A DNA stretch of 51,580 nucleotides from Prevotella corporis DSM 18810 = JCM 8529 (GTDB taxonomy: Bacteria > Bacteroidota > Bacteroidia > Bacteroidales > Bacteroidaceae): assembly GCF_000430525.1 (NCBI RefSeq), contig NZ_KE387158.1:8961-60540 (forward strand). The letters run 5' to 3'. A program made the translations under genes and the position numbers. Numbering within the stretch: position 1 is the stretch's first letter; every line of letters starts with the position of its first letter. Shown piece by piece: positions 41,548-51,580 of this stretch. The notes beneath the pieces were generated by a model. The model searched no databases. It was not told the DNA's origin and saw only the letters and a program-made list of their open reading frames with translations.

Positions 41548-42957
41548 ATGGAACCAAACAACAATGACAACTATGTGCTGGTCTTGGAAGACCGCACGGA
41601 AGTGAAGAATGAGAAAGAAGCGGGAAAACTCTCCGTAGTTTCAGGTATTGACGACAAGGGTAACCTTAAAACCACCGAAGCAATCGCTGCGAATCAGGCA
41701 GCGTTCTTGAAGTTTAACAACAAGGACGGACTTCTAAAAAACTTCATGAGCAATTTTCTCCGTCAGTTCAACGACCCATCTCGTTTCGGACTGTACAAAG
41801 TTTTGGCAAACAATGTAGAACAAGGTGTGGACAATCTTCGCACCATGTTGCAAAGCCGCGAAAAGCCAGAAAGCAAACAGAAACTGACAGAGATTGGAGT
41901 ATCCTTTGACGATTATCTGCCGAAAAAGAAGAACACCACAGTCATTGATGAATCAAAGATTGATTGGAAGCAACTCGACAACCTCGGTCTTACCCGTGAA
42001 CGACTGAAACAAAGTGGAGAGTTAGAAAAGATGCTTTCTTGGCAGAAGAGTAACCTTGTTACTATTGCCGTACCTATTGGTGATACAACTATCTACACCG
42101 AAGCCCGCCTTGCTTTCCGTACGGACGATAGCGGCAATATCGGCTTGGCTATTCATCCTTTACGCAAGGAGCCACAGCTTGACTTCCCCTATATGGGCTA
42201 CAAGTTCTCTCCCGAAGAGAAAGAACAACTACTCACTACGGGCAACCTTGGCAAGACAATCGAAGTAACGCCAAAGAACGGCAATCCTTTTTCAGCCTAT
42301 GTCTCCATCGACCCACAGACCAACGAAATTGTAGCCCTGCGTGCCGACCGTGTGAACATTCCCAAGGAAATCAAGGGCGTTACCCTTTCTGACGCTCAGT
42401 ATAAAGACCTTGTGGAAGGCAAAGCCGTGAAGGTGGAGGATATGACCGCCAAGAGCGGCAAGTCTTTCAACGCCACCTTGCAGGTCAATGCCGAGAAGAA
42501 AGGCATTGAGTTCATCTTTGGCGACAACAAGAGTTTAAGAGAACGACAGGAACACAAACAGACACAGCAGCAAGGCGTCCCACATAAGCTTTGCGGCTTA
42601 GAGTTATCTGATAAACAGCGTGAAGCCTTGGATAGCGGTCGTACACTATATCTAAAGAATATGGTGGACAAACAGGGACAATCATTCAACGCCTATGTTC
42701 GCATGGACAAGGAACAGAACCGCCCACGTTTTTACAAGTGGAATCCTGACAAGAAGCAGGAAACTGGCAAGGAAAAGGTGGTTGCCGTAGCCGAAGAACA
42801 CAAGACGCAGGTAGCGGTCAATAATGACGGCAAGACCAACGAAGCCACGAAGAATGTGAAAGAGCCATTGAAGACTGGGCAAACACAGCCCACTGCCGCC
42901 CAAAAGCAGAAACCGGACGAAAACAAACAGAAGAAGTCTCGTGGACGTAAGATGTAA
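41548..42957 (+). CDS. DUF4099/DUF3945 domain protein
   Basis: 469 residues, soluble. The N-terminal part carries the conserved KFNNKDGLLKNFMSNFLRQF region. Around residues 130-200 (IDWKQLDNLGLTRERLKQSG) is the DUF4099-like part. Then come three repeated DUF3945-type units near residues 214, 276 and 349, each of the form GxxLSxxQxxxLxxGxxxxxxxMxxKxGxxFNAxxxxD. The C-terminal 70 residues are disordered and rich in K, Q, T and end in KKSRGRKM. It heads the topB/helicase group on the right of the element, 21 bases before topB. The function is not known; the repeats also occur at the C-terminus of TopB and suggest a shared DNA or protein contact. Confidence 0.82.
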   Translation: MEPNNNDNYVLVLEDRTEVKNEKEAGKLSVVSGIDDKGNLKTTEAIAANQAAFLKFNNKDGLLKNFMSNFLRQFNDPSRFGLYKVLANNVEQGVDNLRTMLQSREKPESKQKLTEIGVSFDDYLPKKKNTTVIDESKIDWKQLDNLGLTRERLKQSGELEKMLSWQKSNLVTIAVPIGDTTIYTEARLAFRTDDSGNIGLAIHPLRKEPQLDFPYMGYKFSPEEKEQLLTTGNLGKTIEVTPKNGNPFSAYVSIDPQTNEIVALRADRVNIPKEIKGVTLSDAQYKDLVEGKAVKVEDMTAKSGKSFNATLQVNAEKKGIEFIFGDNKSLRERQEHKQTQQQGVPHKLCGLELSDKQREALDSGRTLYLKNMVDKQGQSFNAYVRMDKEQNRPRFYKWNPDKKQETGKEKVVAVAEEHKTQVAVNNDGKTNEATKNVKEPLKTGQTQPTAAQKQKPDENKQKKSRGRKM

Positions 42958-42978
42958 CCCTTAATTCTATTATCGACT

Positions 42979-45090
42979 ATGACAACTTGTATTATCGCCG
43001 AGAAACCCTCGGTAGCCAGAGATATAGCCCGTATCGTTGGGGCAACGAACAAGCAGGACGGATATTTGGCTTCCACTCCGTCCGCCGATTTTCAATTGGA
43101 AGGTAACAGCTATTTTGTTACATGGGCGATGGGACACCTCATCACCCTTGCTATGCCTGAAGCCTACGGCTTTTCTGCCTACAAAGCCGAAGACCTGCCC
43201 ATTCGTCCCAATCCTTTCCAACTTATTGTCCGCCAAGTGCGCAAGGACAAGGAATATATATCAGATCCTACGGCACTAAAACAACTCAAAGTCATACGTT
43301 CCTGCTTTGACAAAGCAGACCGCATCATCGTAGCCACCGATGCAGGACGGGAAGGAGAACTCATATTTCGCTACATCTATCAACATATTGGTTGCAGAAA
43401 ACCTTTCGACCGTCTTTGGATTTCATCATTGACGGACAAAGCTATCCGTGAAGGACTTTCCAATCTTAAGCCGGGAAGCCATTACGACAATCTCTATTAT
43501 TCCGCCAAGGCAAGAAGCGAAGCCGACTGGCTCATGGGTATCAATGCAAGCCGTGCACTGTCCATCGCCCGCAAAGGAGGCTATTCCTTAGGACGGGTAC
43601 AGACTCCAACCCTTGCTATGGTCTGCCATCGGTACATAGAAAATCGTGATTTTTCTTCCGTACCTTATTGGAAACACTCTGCACTCATGGAAAAAGAGGG
43701 CTTGTCGCTGAAAGCCATTGGCAGTAAAGACTATGAGAATGAAGCATCGGCACAGACTGCTCTCGCCCAGCTTCGCAGTCAGAGCCAGCTTACGGTAGAA
43801 TCGGTCGCAAGAAAGGTAACACATACCGCACCACCACTCTTGTACGACCTTACTGCCTTGCAGAAGGAAGCCAACAGACGCCACGGCTTTTCAGCAGACA
43901 AAACCCTCTCAATAGCCCAGAGCCTCTATGAGAAGAAAATCACGACCTATCCCCGAACAGGCAGCCGATACATCAGTGAGGATGTTTTCGAGGAAGTACC
44001 CGTCCTGCTCCGCAAGATAGGAGAAACACTTCCGACTCCGCTTAACCGTCATTCGGTGGACAATGCCAAGATTACTGACCACCACGCCATTATTCCTACA
44101 GGAGAAACGCCTTCAAGAATGTCGGCAGATGAAACAACTATCTATCAAATGGTGGTTAATCGCTTTGTCGAAGCCTTTTCCTCCAATTCAGAGGAAGAGC
44201 ATATGCAGGTACGGTTCACGGACGGCACCAACACCTTTACTTGGAAAGCATGCCGACAAATCTCTTTGGGTTGGAAAGCCGTACAGAAAGAACTGGTTGC
44301 TGATGTAGAGAAAAAGGTAAACGATGATGAACAGGTGTTGCCTTCCCTTCCTGACTTGACAGAGGGAGAGATTTTGCCTCTTGTTTCTGCTGAGATCACC
44401 GAGCATAAGACCAAGCCAAAACCACTCTACACGGAGGCTACTTTACTTTCTGCTATGGAGAATGCGGGTAAGGATGTGGAGGAGTCAGACAAGCGTAAGG
44501 CAATGGCGGAGTGCGGTATAGGAACACCTGCTACCCGTGCCAACATCATCGAAACGCTTATCCTCCGTGATTACATCCGCAGAGAGAAGAAAGCCATTGT
44601 ACCGACCGAGAAAGGCTTGGCTGTCTATGAGATTGTCAAGGACAAGCGAATCGCCAATGCGGAGATGACAGGCTCATGGGAACTTACCCTTGCTGCCATC
44701 GAAGCAGGACAGATGCCGCCCGAAAAGTTTGCACAAGGCATCAACTCCTACGTTGGCACCATTTGTGAGGAACTGCTTTCTCTTGCCCCCAAACAGAAGT
44801 CTTATCCCACCTATCGCTGCCCCAAGTGTGGCAGTGAGAGCGTGGGCATCTATACCAAAGTCGCCAAATGCAGGCACGAGGGCTGCGACTTCCGCGTCTT
44901 CCGTGAGGTTTGCGGCACGCTTCTCACAGAAGACCATATCCAGGACTTGCTGGCTACAGGACATACACCCATCCTCAGAGGATTGACGAGCAAGGCAGGC
45001 AAAAAGTTCAACGCCCGACTTGTCCTTAATGAAGATTACACCACATCTTTTGAATTTGAAAACAGGAAAGGAAAACAACGAGGGAGATAA
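42979..45090 (+). CDS. topB: Type IA DNA topoisomerase III
   Basis: 703 residues. Toprim domain starts at once with CIIAEKPSVARDIARIVGA and includes the acidic TDAGREGELIFRYIY. The catalytic tyrosine is in TTYPRTGSRYI (near residue 324). DHHAIIPTGETP is the conserved region after it. At the C-terminus a zinc ribbon (CPKCGSE and CRHEGC, near residue 614-635) is followed by one repeat like DUF3945 (LTSKAGKKFNARLVL). It relaxes negative supercoils and decatenates DNA; element-borne copies are thought to aid processing during transfer or replication. A hairpin terminator follows. Confidence 0.93.
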   Translation: MTTCIIAEKPSVARDIARIVGATNKQDGYLASTPSADFQLEGNSYFVTWAMGHLITLAMPEAYGFSAYKAEDLPIRPNPFQLIVRQVRKDKEYISDPTALKQLKVIRSCFDKADRIIVATDAGREGELIFRYIYQHIGCRKPFDRLWISSLTDKAIREGLSNLKPGSHYDNLYYSAKARSEADWLMGINASRALSIARKGGYSLGRVQTPTLAMVCHRYIENRDFSSVPYWKHSALMEKEGLSLKAIGSKDYENEASAQTALAQLRSQSQLTVESVARKVTHTAPPLLYDLTALQKEANRRHGFSADKTLSIAQSLYEKKITTYPRTGSRYISEDVFEEVPVLLRKIGETLPTPLNRHSVDNAKITDHHAIIPTGETPSRMSADETTIYQMVVNRFVEAFSSNSEEEHMQVRFTDGTNTFTWKACRQISLGWKAVQKELVADVEKKVNDDEQVLPSLPDLTEGEILPLVSAEITEHKTKPKPLYTEATLLSAMENAGKDVEESDKRKAMAECGIGTPATRANIIETLILRDYIRREKKAIVPTEKGLAVYEIVKDKRIANAEMTGSWELTLAAIEAGQMPPEKFAQGINSYVGTICEELLSLAPKQKSYPTYRCPKCGSESVGIYTKVAKCRHEGCDFRVFREVCGTLLTEDHIQDLLATGHTPILRGLTSKAGKKFNARLVLNEDYTTSFEFENRKGKQRGR

Positions 45091-45118
45091 TCTCTATAGA
45101 AACAAAGCGGAACAGAAG

Positions 45119-45157
45119 AGGTCGGAAGGTGATATTCTTTTATCTTCCGACCTTTTT
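45119..45157 (+). terminator. Terminator after topB
   Basis: AGGTCGGAAG (45119-45128) pairs perfectly with CTTCCGACCT (45144-45153) and is followed by a run of five T (45153-45157). It lies 28 bases after the topB stop and 29 before the next ATG, so the methylase-helicase gene probably needs read-through or a promoter inside this short gap. Confidence 0.75.
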
Positions 45158-45185
45158 CCTCCTCCTTAATTAAAAAAGAAACACT

Positions 45186-48100
45186 ATGGCATACAATAAG
45201 AAAAACGTCCTTGAAGCCAACACAGAAGCCATCCGTGTTGTGCTTCGCTTGGAAAAAGAACGCCGCGAAGCCACCGAAGCCGAGAAAGACATATTGCGCA
45301 ACTATCAGGGCTTCGGTGGCTTGAAATGCGTGCTGAACCGATGTGACAGTCCCGATGATCTCCGCTATTGGAGCCAGTCGGAGCAACAACTCTTCGAGCC
45401 TACCCAAAGGCTCAAACAGATGATTTACCGTGATGCCGTCGATGCCAATACCGCCAAGCGGTACTGGGAGAGCATCAAGGCAAGCGTACTAACGTCTTTC
45501 TATACAGATACCCGTATCGTTGCCGCCATTTCCGATGCGCTTACTTCTGTAGATGTACCCATACGTCGCTGCTTGGACCCTTCGGCAGGCATGGGAGCCT
45601 TTACCGAGACTTTTGCTAAAAGGGCTGGAATGGTCGATGCAATGGAAAAAGATTTGCTCACTGCCCGTATCTCACAATCCATTCATCCTTATGGGCAAGG
45701 CAATATCATTGTCCGCCAAGAACCCTTTGAAGCCATCGGAGAGTTGGAAGATAAGGAAAAATACGACCTTATTACAAGTAACATTCCTTTCGGGGATTTT
45801 ATGGTCTATGACCGTGAGTACAGCAAGGGCAAGGATGTTCTTAAGAGGGAATCCACACGAGCCATCCACAATTACTTCTTTGTAAAGGGATTGGACTGCA
45901 TCAAGGAAGGTGGCTTGCTGGCATTCATCACCTCGCAGGGTGTATTGGACAGTCCCCGCAATGAAGCCATACGTCGTTATCTTATGCAGAACAGCCGCCT
46001 TATCTCTGCTCTCCGACTGCCATCAGGTATGTTTTCAGACAATGCAGGAACAGACGTAGGCAGTGACCTCATCGTCCTGCAGAAGCAGACTGGTAAAGAA
46101 ATCAGCGAGGGGATTGAACAGCAGTTTGTAGAAACTCTTTCCGTTCCCAAAGAAGAAGGCTCTTCTGTCGTCTTCAAGCACAACTCACTTTTTGCAGGAG
46201 ATTGGAAAGACATTGCCCACCGTATCATCGCCACGGAACGCATAATGGGCAAAGACCCATACGGCAAGCCTGCATGGGAGTATCGCTTCGATGGCAGCAT
46301 TGACGATATGGCGGAGAGTATCAGGGCACAGCTCTCCTTGGAATTTGAGCAACGCTTTGATCGAAAACTCTATGAAACAGGCATACCTATGACGGAGGAG
46401 GAACGGCAGAAAGAAGCTGAAAAACAACTGAGAAAGTTAGGTATAACGGTAAATTTACCCAAAGAGGATCCCAAAGTGCACAAGGAGGCGAAGAATGCCT
46501 ATAATTTGATGCCCGACAGTATCAGGAAGCAACTACCTAAACTTTACAGCACGGAAAAGGAACTTATTGGTGATAAGGTCGCCTACGCACGTTATTTCTT
46601 CCCGATGGGAGCATATACGGCTTATCTCTTAGAATATGACCCCAAAACTCGCATTGGTTTCGGTGTCGTAACAATGGGCTACGGCTGGGAGTTGGGTAAT
46701 ATGTCGCTTGACGAGATGGAGGAAGTGAAGATACATGGATTGGGTATTGAGCGAGACCTGTACTTCTCTCCTAAGAAATTGCACGAGATAGCCGAACTGG
46801 AAGAAGTCGTCAGGGGACAATATACCAAAGAAGAAGTGGTGACAGAGGAAATCAAGGAAAAGGCTGCACCCGAAGTTCAGACTCCGACAATGGAGGATAG
46901 CCTTTCTACGGAAAATGCCAAAGAGGAAGTCCAAGTTGAAAAGGTAAGTGGGCAAGTGGATAAAACGGGCGGTGAGCAGACAGTACAGATACAAGAGGCA
47001 GGCTCTACTATTGAAGAATCAGTCCCAGAGGGCGTACCCGTACTTAGCCTTCACCGTCAATATGAGCAGAAGGTGAGAGAAATTCGCACCGATGTGGAAG
47101 CCCCACGGGAGATGAACGGGCAGACTGTCTATTTTGATGATGACCACCACCCGGTGATGGACAGCATGGACGAGCGACAGGAAACGGAGCAGCCTTCACT
47201 ATTCGCTCCGGTGGAATACAATCTCTGGACGCAGGAAGTAAAGCGCGTGAACGGCGAGATTAAGGAAGCCCCTAAACCACAGGTTCAGACAGTCCAAAAG
47301 CATCCAGAAAACAAAGTAGGAAAGGAGAACAAGGAAACACACTCGACTGTCACTCCGGGGCGTAAAACCAAAAGAAAGGGCAATAATAAGACTGCCTCCC
47401 CTTCATACCTTGAGCCATCCCTCTTTGACTTTATGAACGAAGCCGAAGAGCGGAAGCCACAACCGATAACAGAGGTTAAGAAAGAGTTTGACGCTTCACC
47501 ACGCCCTTTTCTATCATTGCCGGACTCTCACCTGAGAGATGGTTCCATTGTCGTGCAGAAAGGTCAGGTGGGGTTTCTTTCCGACTTAAAGCGACATCCA
47601 ACCTTTAACCCGATGGACTTGCCGTATGCGCAGCTTTCCCGACTAAAAAGCTATATCGAGATACGGGAGTGCTATCATCGTCTCTATGACTACGAGGCAG
47701 AGAACCATGCAGAAGACAGGGAAGATAGAAACAGGCTCAACCACCTATATGATGACTATGTTGCACGCTGGGGCTACTTTAACCAGAAGGCGAACACCGA
47801 CATCATCAAGATGGATGCCACAGGCGTGGAAATGCTCTTCTTGGAACGCTCTGAAAACGGCAGGTACGTCAAGGCGGACATCTTTGACCATCCAACAGTT
47901 TTTTCTACCACGGAGCTGACCGTTGCCACAGACCCGATGGAGGCACTGGGCGCATCGCTTAACAAGTACGGTACGGTGGAACTTGACTATATGAGTTCGC
48001 TTTTACCTGATATGGAGGAAAGCGACATCATTTCTTCCTTAGAAGGCCGCATCTATTTCAATCCCGAAGAGAATGCTTATGAGGTTGCGGACAAGTTCAT

Positions 48101-51100
48101 TTCGGGCAATGTAATAGAAAAGGCGGAGCGTATTGAGTCATGGCTCTTGGAACATCCCGACCACGAAGAGGCAAAGCAGAGCCTTGCTGCGCTGCGTGCA
48201 GCCACGCCAACACCCATTCCTTTTGCAGACCTTGACTTCAATCTCGGTGAACGCTGGATACCTGCCAAGGTCTATGGTAGGTTCGCTTCGGAGTTTTTCG
48301 GCACGGATATTGGCGTATCCTACCATTCCAACATGGACGAGTACAGCATTGTCTGCGACCGAAAGAATGCCAATATCTGGCACAAGTATGCCGTACAGGG
48401 TGAGTTCCGCCGTTATGACGGTATCAATCTCCTGAAGCACGCCCTGCACAATACCATTCCCGACATCAACAAGAGCAAGGAGGTGGCGGATAAGGTTACG
48501 GGAGAAATCAAGACCATCAAGGTGCGTGACGGACACGCCATACAGATGGCAAATGCCAAGATTGAGGAAATCAGACAGGGCTTTGTCGATTGGCTCGGAC
48601 GCACGCCAGACACCTTCAAGCAGCAGTTATCCGACCGTTACAACCGCCTTTTCAATTGTTTTGTACGACCCAACTTTGACGGCACGCACCAGACGTTTCC
48701 AGACCTTGACCTTAGACGATTGGGCATTGCCGACCTCTACAAGAGTCAGAAGGATGCCGTATGGATGCTCAAAACCAATGGTGGCGGCATCTGCGACCAC
48801 GAGGTGGGAGCGGGAAAGACACTCATCATGTGTACGGCAGCCTATGAGATGAAGCGGTTGGGACTGGCAAACAAGCCGATGATTATCGGACTGAAGGCAA
48901 ATGTATTCGATATTGCCGATACCTTCCGCAAGGCTTATCCCAATGCAAGGATTCTCTATCCGGGCAAGAATGATTTCAGCAAGCAGAACCGCCAGCGCAT
49001 CTTTAATGACATCAAAAACAATGACTGGGATTGTATCATACTCACGCACGAGCAGTTCGGCATGATACCGCAAGCCTTGGAAGTACAAGAGGCTATCTTG
49101 CAGAAGGAGAAGGACTCTGTGGAGGAAAACCTCGAAGTCCTGCGTATGCAAGGAGCGGAGATTTCCCGTGGTATGCTCAAAGGCTTGGAAAAGCGCAAGC
49201 AGACACTTGAAGCCAAGTTACAGAACATACAGGACAGCATCGCCGAAAAAAAAGACGATGCCGTGGACTTCAAGATGATGGGTATCGACCATTTGTTCGT
49301 GGATGAGAGCCACCAATTCAAAAACCTGATGTTCAACACTCGCCATGACAGAGTGTCGGGCTTGGGCAATCCGGACGGCTCGCAGCGTGCCCTGAACATG
49401 CTCTTTGCCATTCGTACCATACAAGAACGGTCGGGCAAGGATTTGGGAGCTACTTTCCTTTCAGGAACGACCATTTCCAATAGTCTGACGGAACTGTATC
49501 TTCTGTTCAAGTATCTGCGCCCGCAGGCTTTGGAGAAGCAGGGTATCAACAGTTTTGATGCTTGGGCAGCAGTTTTTGCCAAGAAATCGACCGACTATGA
49601 GTTCTCCATCACCAATGAGATTATCCAGAAAGAGCGGTTCCGCACCTTCATCAAGGTGCCAGAGCTGGCTGCCTTTTATGCGGAGATTTGCGATTTCCGC
49701 ACGGCAAAGGACATCGGTATCGACCGTCCCGAGAAAAACGAGATACTGCACAACATACCGCCCACGCCAGAGCAGGAAGAATTCATCGGCAAGCTGATGG
49801 AGTTCGCCAAGACGGGCAATGCCACACTCTTGGGACGTGCACCGCTCAGCGAGAGCGAGGAAAAGGCAAAGATGTTGATAGCAACCGACTACGCCCGCAA
49901 GATGAGCTTAGATTTACGCATGATAGATGAAAATGCTTACTCAGATCATATCGACAACAAGGCAAGTCACTGTGCCAAGATGCTCAATGACTATTATCAA
50001 AAGTATGATGCGCAGAAAGGGACGCAGTTTGTTTTCTCTGATTTGGGGACTTACAAGCCCGGCGAATGGAATGTCTATTCGGAGATAAAGCGTAAATTAG
50101 TGGAGGACTACCATATCCCGGCATACGAGATACGTTTTATTCAGGAGTGCAAGAACGAGAAAGCAAAGAAAGCGATGGTAGATGCGATGAATCGTGGTGA
50201 CATTCGCATTATCTTCGGTTCTACCTCTATGTTGGGAACTGGAGTCAATGCCCAGCAACGAGCTGTGGCTATCCATCATTTGGACACGCCTTGGCGACCT
50301 TCGGACTTGGAGCAGCGCAATGGGCGTGCCATCCGAAAGGGAAATCTTGTCGCCAAGGAGTTTGCGGACAACAAGGTCGATGTCATCATCTATGCCGTAG
50401 AGCGTTCCTTGGATAGCTATAAGTTCAATCTGTTGCACAACAAACAGCTCTTTATCAACCAGCTAAAAACAAACACCTTGGGTAGCCGTACCATTGATGA
50501 GGGTTCGATGGACGAGGACAGTGGTATGAACTTCTCAGAATATGTAGCAGTGCTTTCAGGCAACACAGACCTTTTGGAGAAAGCAAGATTGGATAAGAAG
50601 ATTACCACCTTGGAATCAGAGCGCAAGAATTTTCTCCGTGAGCGTGATGCCGCAACGGGCAAGCTGGCAGAGATTGAGAGTTCCGTGTCCTTCCATTCCG
50701 ACAAGATTAAGGAAGCTAAAGCTGACTTGGCTTGCTTTGAGCAGCGTGTGGAACGGGACAAGGAGGGACTGCCCGTCAATAAACTGACAATCAAAGGTGT
50801 AGAGGACAGCACCGACATAAAGGTCATCGCCGCCCGTCTGCATGAGATAGAGGAAAAGGCTCGTACCAAGAGCGAGTACAACAAGATTGGCGAGGTTTAC
50901 GGCTTTTCCATCATGGTCAAGACGGAGAGCACTTCCAAGGACTTGTTCGACTGCTCGATGAACCGCTTCTTTGTCAAGGGACAGGAAAGCATCCACTATA
51001 CCTATAATAACGGTAAGTTAGCGGCAGACCCGAAACTTGCCTGCGAGAACTTCGTAAATGCCTTGGAGCGTATCCCTAAAGTGATAGAGTCGCATGAGAA

Positions 51101-51395
51101 GGAAATGGCAAAGGCAGCAGCCAACAAAGACGTTTACACCAATATAGCCAAGGGCTCATGGAAGAAAGAGAGCGAACTGCGCGTGCTCAAGGGGGAGGCA
51201 GCAGAATTGGACAGAAAGATTGCGCTTACGCTTGCACCGCCAGAGGAGGAAAAAGAAGAGACGGAGAAAGTAAACCAAGGAGAGAATTTGTCTAACAACA
51301 ATCACTCAGCTGGAGTAAAGAACGAGAGTTATCCTACTCATGACAAGAAAGAAGACAATCGTTCACAAAACTTCAGACCCAAATGGAGACACTAA
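45186..51395 (+). CDS. Giant N6-adenine methylase / SNF2-type helicase fusion
   Basis: 2069 residues. N-terminal methylase-like domain: [14 protein letters not shown] is motif I for SAM (near residue 135) and TSNIPFGDF (near 200) takes the place of the NPPY catalytic motif. Residues 330-1000 are a long linker with charged low-complexity parts. The helicase core has Walker [12 protein letters not shown] (near 1206), Walker [12 protein letters not shown] (near 1373), [13 protein letters not shown], and the arginine-finger motif [11 protein letters not shown] (near 1710). The last 300 residues are coiled coil. The gene is a standard part of these elements, possibly protecting or unwinding the transferred DNA or opposing restriction. 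NIPF in place of NPPY may mean weak or no methylation. Confidence 0.88.
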   Translation: MAYNKKNVLEANTEAIRVVLRLEKERREATEAEKDILRNYQGFGGLKCVLNRCDSPDDLRYWSQSEQQLFEPTQRLKQMIYRDAVDANTAKRYWESIKASVLTSFYTDTRIVAAISDALTSVDVPIRRCLDPSAGMGAFTETFAKRAGMVDAMEKDLLTARISQSIHPYGQGNIIVRQEPFEAIGELEDKEKYDLITSNIPFGDFMVYDREYSKGKDVLKRESTRAIHNYFFVKGLDCIKEGGLLAFITSQGVLDSPRNEAIRRYLMQNSRLISALRLPSGMFSDNAGTDVGSDLIVLQKQTGKEISEGIEQQFVETLSVPKEEGSSVVFKHNSLFAGDWKDIAHRIIATERIMGKDPYGKPAWEYRFDGSIDDMAESIRAQLSLEFEQRFDRKLYETGIPMTEEERQKEAEKQLRKLGITVNLPKEDPKVHKEAKNAYNLMPDSIRKQLPKLYSTEKELIGDKVAYARYFFPMGAYTAYLLEYDPKTRIGFGVVTMGYGWELGNMSLDEMEEVKIHGLGIERDLYFSPKKLHEIAELEEVVRGQYTKEEVVTEEIKEKAAPEVQTPTMEDSLSTENAKEEVQVEKVSGQVDKTGGEQTVQIQEAGSTIEESVPEGVPVLSLHRQYEQKVREIRTDVEAPREMNGQTVYFDDDHHPVMDSMDERQETEQPSLFAPVEYNLWTQEVKRVNGEIKEAPKPQVQTVQKHPENKVGKENKETHSTVTPGRKTKRKGNNKTASPSYLEPSLFDFMNEAEERKPQPITEVKKEFDASPRPFLSLPDSHLRDGSIVVQKGQVGFLSDLKRHPTFNPMDLPYAQLSRLKSYIEIRECYHRLYDYEAENHAEDREDRNRLNHLYDDYVARWGYFNQKANTDIIKMDATGVEMLFLERSENGRYVKADIFDHPTVFSTTELTVATDPMEALGASLNKYGTVELDYMSSLLPDMEESDIISSLEGRIYFNPEENAYEVADKFISGNVIEKAERIESWLLEHPDHEEAKQSLAALRAATPTPIPFADLDFNLGERWIPAKVYGRFASEFFGTDIGVSYHSNMDEYSIVCDRKNANIWHKYAVQGEFRRYDGINLLKHALHNTIPDINKSKEVADKVTGEIKTIKVRDGHAIQMANAKIEEIRQGFVDWLGRTPDTFKQQLSDRYNRLFNCFVRPNFDGTHQTFPDLDLRRLGIADLYKSQKDAVWMLKTNGGGICDHEVGAGKTLIMCTAAYEMKRLGLANKPMIIGLKANVFDIADTFRKAYPNARILYPGKNDFSKQNRQRIFNDIKNNDWDCIILTHEQFGMIPQALEVQEAILQKEKDSVEENLEVLRMQGAEISRGMLKGLEKRKQTLEAKLQNIQDSIAEKKDDAVDFKMMGIDHLFVDESHQFKNLMFNTRHDRVSGLGNPDGSQRALNMLFAIRTIQERSGKDLGATFLSGTTISNSLTELYLLFKYLRPQALEKQGINSFDAWAAVFAKKSTDYEFSITNEIIQKERFRTFIKVPELAAFYAEICDFRTAKDIGIDRPEKNEILHNIPPTPEQEEFIGKLMEFAKTGNATLLGRAPLSESEEKAKMLIATDYARKMSLDLRMIDENAYSDHIDNKASHCAKMLNDYYQKYDAQKGTQFVFSDLGTYKPGEWNVYSEIKRKLVEDYHIPAYEIRFIQECKNEKAKKAMVDAMNRGDIRIIFGSTSMLGTGVNAQQRAVAIHHLDTPWRPSDLEQRNGRAIRKGNLVAKEFADNKVDVIIYAVERSLDSYKFNLLHNKQLFINQLKTNTLGSRTIDEGSMDEDSGMNFSEYVAVLSGNTDLLEKARLDKKITTLESERKNFLRERDAATGKLAEIESSVSFHSDKIKEAKADLACFEQRVERDKEGLPVNKLTIKGVEDSTDIKVIAARLHEIEEKARTKSEYNKIGEVYGFSIMVKTESTSKDLFDCSMNRFFVKGQESIHYTYNNGKLAADPKLACENFVNALERIPKVIESHEKEMAKAAANKDVYTNIAKGSWKKESELRVLKGEAAELDRKIALTLAPPEEEKEETEKVNQGENLSNNNHSAGVKNESYPTHDKKEDNRSQNFRPKWRH

Positions 51396-51463
51396 ACGCA
51401 TGTTTATTATCCAATGGAAGCAAAAATGTCTTACTTTCATTTTTTTTAGTAGACATAAATAAA

Positions 51464-51495
51464 GTACGGGAATATTGCAATTGAAATTCCCGTAC
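51464..51495 (-). terminator. Hairpin terminator for the gene at the right edge
   Basis: GTACGGGAAT (51464-51473) pairs perfectly with ATTCCCGTAC (51486-51495). On the minus strand the stem is followed by TTTATTTATG, so it can end the leftward gene that stops at 51500. It may also serve the rightward helicase gene, although the right side lacks a T-run. Confidence 0.65.
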
Positions 51496-51499
51496 AAAA

Positions 51500-51580
51500 T
51501 TATTGCCAGATAGATTCCCTATTCCAATGGTCTGGAAAACCTATCTTATAAATAGGAATGTCCGGATTTTTCTCTATCAG
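51500..51580 (-). CDS. C-terminal end of an Abi-family-like protein (start outside window)
   Basis: The minus strand is open from the window edge to a TAA at 51500-51502 and encodes 26 residues that end IGFPDHWNRESIWQ. The IPIYKIGFPDHW pattern resembles the extreme C-terminus of AbiD/AbiF-type abortive infection proteins, which commonly end in a GFPxxW-xxxLW motif. The terminator 5 bases beyond the stop supports a real gene. With 26 residues the family call is tentative. Confidence 0.4.
   Translation of the reverse strand: MIEKNPDIPIYKIGFPDHWNRESIWQ

Larger units (their letters stand above)
1..51580. mobile_element. Internal part of a CTnDOT-family integrative conjugative element
   Basis: Nearly every gene belongs to the conserved backbone of Bacteroidales conjugative transposons: PcfK/PcfJ-like proteins, a contiguous tra cluster, mobABC, a DUF4099/DUF3945 protein, topoisomerase III and a giant methylase-helicase. 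Two cargo insertions interrupt the backbone, at 2264-3968 and 20387-41329. No integrase, excisionase, tetQ/rteABC regulatory genes or terminal repeats are visible, so both ends of the element lie outside the window. The element type is an inference from gene content and order. Confidence 0.88.

Noticed and set aside
1..51580. CRISPR arrays, rRNA or tRNA genes, transposase or integrase genes
   Set aside because: I found no repeat-spacer series, no RNA gene signature and no recombinase motif in any large frame.

Overview
The window is an internal part of an integrative conjugative element (conjugative transposon) of the CTnDOT/Tra type found in Bacteroidales. The signs are a complete traA-to-traQ style transfer cluster, a mobABC mobilization block, PcfK/PcfJ-like proteins, a DUF4099/DUF3945 protein, a topoisomerase III and a giant methylase-helicase, with TAnnTTTG promoter elements typical of Bacteroidetes. 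No integrase, excisionase or element end is visible, so the element runs past both window edges. One cargo protein carries a type IX secretion (T9SS) sorting domain. This suggests a T9SS-positive host (Prevotella, Porphyromonas or Tannerella-like) rather than a typical gut Bacteroides.

Layout. 1-2102 (+): tail of a pcfK-like gene, pcfJ, two small unknown genes and a strong terminator. 2264-3968 (-): a three-gene cassette (VOC/glyoxalase-like protein, SAM methyltransferase, DJ-1/PfpI protein) with its own promoter. 4088-16050 (-): the transfer operon, read right to left from the ParA-like traA through traB/C-like, traD-like, traE, traF, traG, traI, traJ, traK, traL, traM, traN, traO and traQ to a lysozyme. 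16051-16633: divergent regulatory region with three ACAA-N4-TTGT palindromes at an exact 16-bp pitch and, next to mobA, a two-hairpin structure that is the best oriT candidate. 16634-20397 (+): mobA, the mobB relaxase and the mobC coupling protein.

20387-41329 (-): a cargo block of about 21 kb that looks like one transcript of nine genes. In order of transcription they encode an XRE regulator, a 1520-residue exported protein, a fibronectin-III-like protein, a SprB-repeat protein with a T9SS C-terminal signal, a 1740-residue TANFOR protein with a HEVGH zincin motif and a nuclease-like C-terminus, a signal-less protein in the immunity-gene position, a PKD lipoprotein, an outer-membrane barrel and a SusD-like lipoprotein. 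My reading is a mobile surface-displayed polymorphic toxin system that relies on the host's T9SS. The toxin gene changes base composition just after the protease motif, as expected for an exchangeable toxin tip with its immunity gene.

41548-51395 (+): DUF4099/DUF3945 protein, topB and the methylase-helicase. The right edge cuts the end of a convergent gene that resembles an Abi abortive-infection protein. The transfer genes would process DNA at oriT (MobA/MobB), bring it to the channel (MobC), and build and power the channel (TraE-TraO, TraG). The cargo would give the recipient a competitive surface trait.
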